DNA of 9,312 nt from Candidatus Colwellbacteria bacterium RIFCSPLOWO2_01_FULL_48_10 (lineage in GTDB: Bacteria; Patescibacteriota; Minisyncoccia; UBA6257; Colwellbacteraceae), in NCBI GenBank assembly GCA_001817755.1, contig MHIY01000034.1, forward strand, positions 1-9,312, given 5' to 3'. The translations under genes and the position numbers were made by a program. The notes under the pieces are model-generated. The model made no database searches. It saw nothing but the letters and a program-made list of their open reading frames with translations, and had not been told where the DNA came from. Positions within the stretch are counted from its first letter, which is position 1. The number at the start of each line of letters is the position of its first letter. Shown piece by piece: positions 6,244 to 9,312 of this stretch.

Positions 6244-7608
6244 CTATCTCCTTCGCAATATCTTGATGAGCTTATCTATTTCTATTTTTGTTGTGCTTCG
6301 ACCCAGCGTAAAACGCACGCTCCCTTTTGCCCTTTCTTCATTGAAGCCCATCGCCATAAGGACGTGCGAAGGTTCCAGTGACCGCGCCGCACAGGCCGAA
6401 CCGGCCGATATGGCAACGCCATCCATATCCAGCCTGATAAGCATCTCCTCGGCCGAGGTACCTGGGAAATAAACATTAAGGTTGTTCGGCAATCTCTTAG
6501 CCGCATCCCCGTTCAATCTTACGGCCGGAACAGACTTCTTTATCTTTGCCCAAAGATAATCACGCAACTTGCCAACCCTCCTGCTCTCTAATTCGCGTGA
6601 ATTAGAGAGCAGTTCAGCGGCTTTCGCAAAGCCCACGATTGCCGGAATGTTTTCCGTCCCGCTCCGAAGTTCGAACTCCTGCCCGCCACCGGTCATCATC
6701 GGTTTTACCGATGATAAATCCCAAGCTCCAAGCTCCAAATCCAAATTTGAATTCTTTTTATTATTAGAATTTGAGATTTGTTTGTTATTTGGAATTTGAG
6801 ATTTGAGATTTCTCACGTAGAGCGCTCCGGCTCCCTTCGGCCCATATATCTTCTGCGAGGAAAGGGTCATGAGATCCACCCCGAGCGCATCCACATTGCA
6901 ATCCAAATATTGGAAAGCCTGGACGGCATCGGTATGGAATAACGGATAACCCTTGTTAATAACCAAATCCCAAGCGCCAAATCTCAAGCCGTTTTTCTGG
7001 TTTTTGTCATTGGAATTTGAGATTTGTTTGTTATTTGGAATTTGAGATTTGGAATTTCTGAAATTTCTAATAATTTTAGAAATTTCAGAGATGTTCTGAA
7101 CAACGCCAGTCTCGTTATTCGCATACATTATCGAAACCAGTATCGTGTTCTCGTTCAAAGCCTTCTTAAACTTTTCCAGGTCCACGAGACCCCTCCTATC
7201 AACCGGCACACGCACAACTTCAACCCCATCTCTTTCCAAATCAGCCGCGGTTTCCAAAATCGATTCGTGTTCTATGGCTGAAACTATAATTCTAGGTTTA
7301 AAATCTTTAAATTTTGATTTGTCATTTTGATTTTTGATTTTTAAATTTTTAATTTGCTTTACGGTTCCTCGTAAAGCGAGATTGTTCGCTTCCGTCGCCG
7401 AAGATGTAAAAATAACCTCATTGAACTTTGCACCGATCAAGTTCATAACCGTCTCGCGCGACTTGTCGAGCGCCGCCATCGCTTCCTGCCCCTCGCGATG
7501 GAGCGACGATGGGTTGCCAAATTTAGCGCGCAAATATGGCTCCATCGCGGAGGCCACGCGCGGGTCAAGCGGGGTGGCTGAGGCATAGTCAAGATAAATA
7601 CGGTTCAT
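6244..7608 (-). CDS. nifS: Cysteine desulfurase (NifS/IscS type) with in-frame repeat inserts
   Basis: PLP-dependent enzyme that takes sulfur from L-cysteine to form an enzyme persulfide for Fe-S clusters and thiolated tRNA. Visible family marks: YLDYASATPLDP (5-16), SATEANN (70-76), PLP-stacking His114 (AIEHES), NNETG (164-168), HTDAVQ with Asp227, the PLP lysine Lys253 in SSQKIYGPKG, GGGQEFELRSGTEN (307-320), and catalytic Cys406 in SAGSACAARSLEPSHVL (class I long loop). The usual His before the PLP lysine is Gln252. At 454 residues it is some 50-70 longer than usual. The excess is explained by low-complexity inserts at ~82-105, ~186-215 and ~269-298; the last two share 14 identical residues (KSQIPNNKQISNSN) plus GAWDL and come from a DNA repeat. 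No insert touches an active-site motif; all sit where loops are expected. No iscU or isc regulator is adjacent. The start at 7608 gives the canonical N-terminus. Confidence 0.95.
   Translation of the reverse strand: MNRIYLDYASATPLDPRVASAMEPYLRAKFGNPSSLHREGQEAMAALDKSRETVMNLIGAKFNEVIFTSSATEANNLALRGTVKQIKNLKIKNQNDKSKFKDFKPRIIVSAIEHESILETAADLERDGVEVVRVPVDRRGLVDLEKFKKALNENTILVSIMYANNETGVVQNISEISKIIRNFRNSKSQIPNNKQISNSNDKNQKNGLRFGAWDLVINKGYPLFHTDAVQAFQYLDCNVDALGVDLMTLSSQKIYGPKGAGALYVRNLKSQIPNNKQISNSNNKKNSNLDLELGAWDLSSVKPMMTGGGQEFELRSGTENIPAIVGFAKAAELLSNSRELESRRVGKLRDYLWAKIKKSVPAVRLNGDAAKRLPNNLNVYFPGTSAEEMLIRLDMDGVAISAGSACAARSLEPSHVLMAMGFNEERAKGSVRFTLGRSTTKIEIDKLIKILRRR
6581..6612. repeat. Perfect 14-bp hairpin inside the nifS coding sequence
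   Basis: CTGCTCTCTAATTC (6581-6594) and its exact reverse complement (6599-6612) flank a 4-base loop (GCGT). It encodes LLSNSRELES (residues 333-342) with no frame damage. A perfect 14-bp stem is very unlikely by chance in coding sequence. The centre AATTCGCGTGAATT matches the centre of the hairpin at 8576-8593 at 13 of 14 bases. Confidence 0.85.
6718..6811. repeat. In-frame AT-rich repeat element, copy 2 (nifS residues ~267-298)
   Basis: A low-complexity stretch built of tandem words such as GAATTTGAGATTTG and CCAAGCTCCAAG. 39 bases (6767-6805) are identical to 7013-7051 in copy 1. The coding strand reads KSQIPNNKQISNSNN...LELGAWDL and lies between GALYVR and VKPMMTGGGQ, where ordinary NifS proteins have only a short loop. 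Ends are approximate. Confidence 0.85.
6963..7053. repeat. In-frame AT-rich repeat element, copy 1 (nifS residues ~185-216)
   Basis: Same element as 6718-6811, in the same orientation. Its ends are inverted: CCAAATCTCAA at one end (coding strand) answers TTGAGATTTGG at the other, giving an imperfect hairpin. It encodes SKSQIPNNKQISNSN...LRFGAWDL between the IRNF helix and YPLFHTDAVQ. Ends are approximate. Confidence 0.85.
7057..7089. repeat. Perfect 14-bp AT-rich hairpin beside repeat copy 1
   Basis: TCTGAAATTTCTAA (7057-7070) and its exact reverse complement (7076-7089) flank a 5-base loop. It lies within nifS, encodes EISKIIRNFR, and directly adjoins the in-frame repeat at 6963-7053. Confidence 0.7.
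7296..7355. repeat. Low-complexity in-frame insert in nifS (residues ~85-105)
   Basis: A nearly pure A/T stretch made of the words AAAATC and AAATTT, with inverted ends of the type TTTAAAAATC / GATTTTAAA. It encodes KNLKIKNQNDKSKFKDFK between the LALRG helix and the RIIVSAIEHES strand. It is a different sequence from the other two inserts but similar in character. Boundaries are approximate. Confidence 0.6.
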
Positions 7609-7622
7609 AGCGACTAGTGGTT

Positions 7623-7628
7623 AGTATA
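7623..7628 (-). promoter_or_regulatory. Likely -10 box of the nifS promoter
   Basis: TATACT on the minus strand (5 of 6 to consensus) ends 14 nt before the nifS ATG, so the transcript would have a leader of about 7 nt and no room for a Shine-Dalgarno. The best -35 candidate, TTTTAA at 17-base spacing, is weak. An imperfect inverted repeat (AAATTCGAT / ATCAAATTT, 7681-7701) lies further upstream and might bind a regulator. Confidence 0.35.
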
Positions 7629-7710
7629 GATGAGAAACTAAACAGTTAAAACTTCTACCCTGGCACCAGTCGGGTCAGTTAAATTCGATTTTATCAAATT
7701 TCTACTGCCC

Positions 7711-7759
7711 GAAAAAGAAAAGCCCCGAGATCAGAGCTTCTCATAGCAATGACTCGGGG
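7711..7759 (-). terminator. Rho-independent terminator after the exported-protein gene
   Basis: On the minus strand CCCCGAG (7753-7759) pairs with CTCGGGG (7723-7729). The stem extends by TCA/TGA across a one-base bulge, and is followed by CTTTTCTTTTTC (7711-7722). It lies 63 bases after the stop at 7823, which supports a real minus-strand transcript through the GC-rich island and separates it from nifS. Confidence 0.8.
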
Positions 7760-7822
7760 TATGGAGCCTCTTTGTGGAAATGGAAACTGGGAAAAGAGGA
7801 AAAGGAGTAGGATTTCTCTCGT

Positions 7823-8365
7823 TCACGTACCGTGGACGCTCTGTGACACACGGTGTCCGGTGCCGGGCAACGAGAGGACTGGCGGACGGCGGTGTCCAGC
7901 CAAGACCGCGATCACCACCGCGGCCAAAACGACGAAAACGGTGACTGCGATGGTCCCAGAAGCGTAGGGTGGGCCAGTCATTGGGCCAGTCGTAGGCTTG
8001 GCATCGGCCTGTCCAACCATCTGCTGGAGGTCGGGCGGACCGGCGGGCATCGCTGTGTAGTACGTCGTATAGCTGACATCGACAACCGGGCTGAGAGCCG
8101 CTGCGGTGGTCGCGTCAATCGCGCCGGTCATGTCCCCATCGTGAGGAGGACCAGCGACAGTTGTCGCGATGTCGGCGGCATCACGATGGTCGCCGTGGCG
8201 ATCATCGTTGGTGTCCCGCGTCCGGACTTCGTCGAATCCATCTCCGTGCGTCGTCGGGCTGGTGCTCGTGGTAACCATGGTTGCGCTTGCTGACGTCGTT
8301 GCCAGCAACACCACCAAAGTCGCCGCGAGAACCAGCAACATTCGCTTGGCTTTCGTGGGGGTCAC
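7823..8365 (-). CDS. Unrecognised exported protein with signal peptide and C-terminal membrane anchor
   Basis: I do not recognise the family. From the GTG at 8365 the protein (180 residues) begins with a basic n-region (TPTKAKR), then a strong hydrophobic core (MLLVLAATLVVLLA) and a TTSASA cleavage site: a typical Sec signal peptide. A Thr/Asp/Ala/Pro-rich stretch without Cys follows, then a single membrane helix (GTIAVTVFVVLAAVVIAVLA) and a short basic tail (GHRRPP), giving a type I topology. The ATG at 8341 is an alternative start. The frame stays open up to an ATG at 8572, but that extra 69-residue part is Cys-rich, less GC-biased at third positions, and full of RNA hairpins, so I take it as leader. 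A terminator follows 63 bases downstream. The island is much more GC-rich than the surface-protein gene. The reading frame on the opposite strand has no such features. Function unknown; perhaps a cell-surface component. Confidence 0.5.
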   Translation of the reverse strand: MTPTKAKRMLLVLAATLVVLLATTSASATMVTTSTSPTTHGDGFDEVRTRDTNDDRHGDHRDAADIATTVAGPPHDGDMTGAIDATTAAALSPVVDVSYTTYYTAMPAGPPDLQQMVGQADAKPTTGPMTGPPYASGTIAVTVFVVLAAVVIAVLAGHRRPPVLSLPGTGHRVSQSVHGT

Positions 8366-8399
8366 ATCCTGCCCAGTGGAAAGAACTGTCCTGCAGAAG

Positions 8400-8599
8400 A
8401 AACACGCCTTTCGGCATGAACCGACGGCGAGAAAGTTATCCAACAGGCCCCGAAAGCTTATCATAAGCACGAACAACCGTGCAAGGATATCAAGGGGGCC
8501 GCAGATCATACTGACCAATTCACACGCCTGCCCACCTTTGGAAGGAATGTGGCCTTTGGTTACTTCCACCATTCGCCAATTCGCGCGAATTGGTCAGTG
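8400..8599 (-). other. Hairpin-rich stretch, candidate structured RNA leader
   Basis: On the minus strand several stems nest in order. A 12-bp helix joins 8587-8598 and 8510-8521 (ACTGACCAATTC and its complement). Inside it lies a 6-bp stem (8563-8568 with 8539-8544). A GGCCCC/GGGGCC helix (8495-8500 with 8446-8451) encloses two small hairpins (8467-8482 and 8456-8468). A stem with a GAAA tetraloop lies at 8403-8418. It ends about 40 bases before the chosen GTG start. I match it to no known riboswitch, tmRNA or RNase P. No folding could be run, so this rests on stems found by eye. Confidence 0.3.
8576..8593. repeat. Perfect 18-bp palindrome CCAATTCGCGCGAATTGG
   Basis: Fully self-complementary, located between the exonuclease stop and the GC-rich island. 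Its arm ACTGACCAATTC (minus strand, 8587-8598) can alternatively pair over 12 bp with 8510-8521. The core is shared with the hairpins at 6581-6612 and, more loosely, 6182-6213. Confidence 0.85.
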
Positions 8600-8631
8600 A
8601 CCTTCGATTCGCTTCCGCTGTTTGCTGGCGG

Positions 8632-9207
8632 CTAAAACAAAGTGTTCGGTGCTTTTTCCATCACAGGCTCTTTAAGAATAAGCTCCACTTTCCTTGGCGC
8701 TCCCCACTTATCCGGAACCATCAGATACTTTTGCTTCATCGCGAGATCATAGAGATCGCGCGTTATAAGAACATCTTGCAGACAATATTTTTCTAGGGCC
8801 TCCCAGTCGCCCGCGGCGTAATATTTTATCGCATCCAGTCCGTGTCCAGTCTTCCCTATCTTCAAGTTCTCTCTGGCCAGCAAATCCAGACTCACCCTGC
8901 GTCCCAATCGATTCTCGATTTCTTCCAAAAGGTCGATGCGCGGTATCGCGAAAAGATCAAAGTCGTAATACTTTTCCATCACCGGAATATCGAAGCGGTT
9001 GATGCTGAAGCCAACAATGCACCCGGCCTCGCGAAGCATCGCCGCAAGTTCGTCAAAATGCCCCTCGCGAACGCTCAAAAACCTGTTCTCGTTGTACGAA
9101 TAAACGCCGATAAGCGAGCAGTCTAGATTACGCACCTTGTCCTGCCCGCCCACATCGGCGAAACTGTTTTTAGTCTCAATATCAATAACCAGGCGATCTT
9201 TTTGCAT
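8632..9207 (-). CDS. RNase H-fold DEDDy 3'-5' exonuclease-like protein (YprB type)
   Basis: A 191-residue protein of the DnaQ-like/RNase H superfamily, probably a metal-dependent 3'-5' exonuclease acting on DNA or RNA in the cytoplasm. Motif Exo I is VIDIET (Asp9, Glu11), Exo II is SINRFDIPVM (Asp73), and Exo III is YCLQDVLIT (Tyr141, Asp145), so all four acidic residues and the Tyr of the DEDDy subgroup are present. SLDLLARENL and TGHGLDAIKYY lie between Exo II and III, as in YprB-like proteins (RNase_H_2 domain). I chose the ATG at 9207 because MQKDRLVIDIET is the normal start of this family. The upstream ATG at 9243 would add 12 residues with no clear role. TACACT lies 7 nt before 9207, as for a leaderless transcript. 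The stop lies 39 bases before the palindrome. It is not part of an obvious operon here; the substrate is uncertain. Confidence 0.88.
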   Translation of the reverse strand: MQKDRLVIDIETKNSFADVGGQDKVRNLDCSLIGVYSYNENRFLSVREGHFDELAAMLREAGCIVGFSINRFDIPVMEKYYDFDLFAIPRIDLLEEIENRLGRRVSLDLLARENLKIGKTGHGLDAIKYYAAGDWEALEKYCLQDVLITRDLYDLAMKQKYLMVPDKWGAPRKVELILKEPVMEKAPNTLF

Positions 9208-9215
9208 GAACAATA

Positions 9216-9312
9216 GTGTAATTGGTAATGACGCATCAATCAAACGCGATCCGAACCTACGAATACGTCCGAATTATCGAATGATCCCTTCGGAACATTC
9301 GGGTCAGATTCG
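9216..9312 (-). other. Upstream region of the exonuclease gene
   Basis: No gene is seen. On the minus strand, TACACT at about 9215-9220 is a plausible -10 box for a leaderless start at 9207. Further upstream are three CGAAT words in 22 bases and short inverted repeats (CGAATG/CATTCG and TCCGAA/TTCGGA). The 9-mer TCGGGTCAG (9299-9307) also occurs upstream of nifS (7670-7678). Confidence 0.3.

Noticed and set aside
6718..7053. CRISPR array
   Set aside because: The two similar units are translated in frame, are internally low-complexity, and lack spacers of regular length between identical repeats.
7853..8293. Plus-strand reading frame of 146 codons opposite the exported-protein gene
   Set aside because: It encodes an Arg/Gly/Asp mix with no domain or export signal, while the opposite strand has a signal peptide, membrane helix and terminator. 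It is a by-product of high GC.
8366..8572. N-terminal extension of the exported protein up to the ATG at 8572
   Set aside because: The frame is open, but the extension is Cys-rich, less GC-biased at third positions, puts a signal peptide about 75 residues inside the protein, and overlaps many stems. Kept only as an alternative.
8169..8600. Plus-strand reading frame of 143 codons
   Set aside because: It overlaps the signal-peptide region and hairpin leader on the other strand, and shows no recognisable motif.
8400..8640. tRNA, tmRNA or RNase P RNA in the GC-rich region
   Set aside because: I looked for T-loop, anticodon-arm and conserved core sequences and saw none.

Overview
The window reads as a piece of a Candidate Phyla Radiation (Patescibacteria) genome, most likely Parcubacteria-like. 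This is inferred, not proven. The signs are a very large Asn-rich secreted beta-helix protein of a build common in such genomes, a small YprB-type exonuclease, a cysteine desulfurase padded with in-frame AT-rich peptide repeats, and an absence of convincing Shine-Dalgarno sequences. Every gene I can support lies on the minus strand.

In transcriptional order, from the right: positions 8632-9207 encode a DEDDy-type RNase H-fold exonuclease. A GC-rich island (about 7760-8600) follows. It holds a hairpin-rich stretch that looks like an RNA leader, an unrecognised exported protein with a signal peptide and a C-terminal membrane anchor, and a clear rho-independent terminator. Positions 6244-7608 encode a NifS/IscS-type cysteine desulfurase carrying two copies of a repeat-derived peptide, a third low-complexity insert, and several perfect hairpins inside its reading frame.

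After a well-formed sigma70-like promoter comes a 1460-residue secreted protein (1729-6111). It combines a NosD-like parallel beta-helix, an LCAT-type alpha/beta hydrolase with a complete Ser-Asp-His triad, and Ig-like C-terminal domains. Nine bases further on lies a gene for a three-helix membrane protein (1375-1719). Directly behind it is a frameshifted remnant (1015-1364) of a second copy of the large protein's C-terminus, which shares an 83-bp identical block with the intact gene. An HtrA/DegP-type membrane-anchored protease (994 to the left edge) is cut by the window before most of its PDZ domain.

Functionally, the left two thirds is a cell-envelope cluster: a secreted lipase-like adhesin, a small membrane protein and an envelope quality-control protease. 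The right third mixes cofactor biosynthesis (sulfur mobilisation), nucleic-acid processing and an orphan exported protein. The most distinctive signal is repetitive and palindromic DNA that sits inside coding sequence without breaking the frame, together with a group of hairpins sharing an ATTCGC/CGAAT-like core in both genic and intergenic positions.
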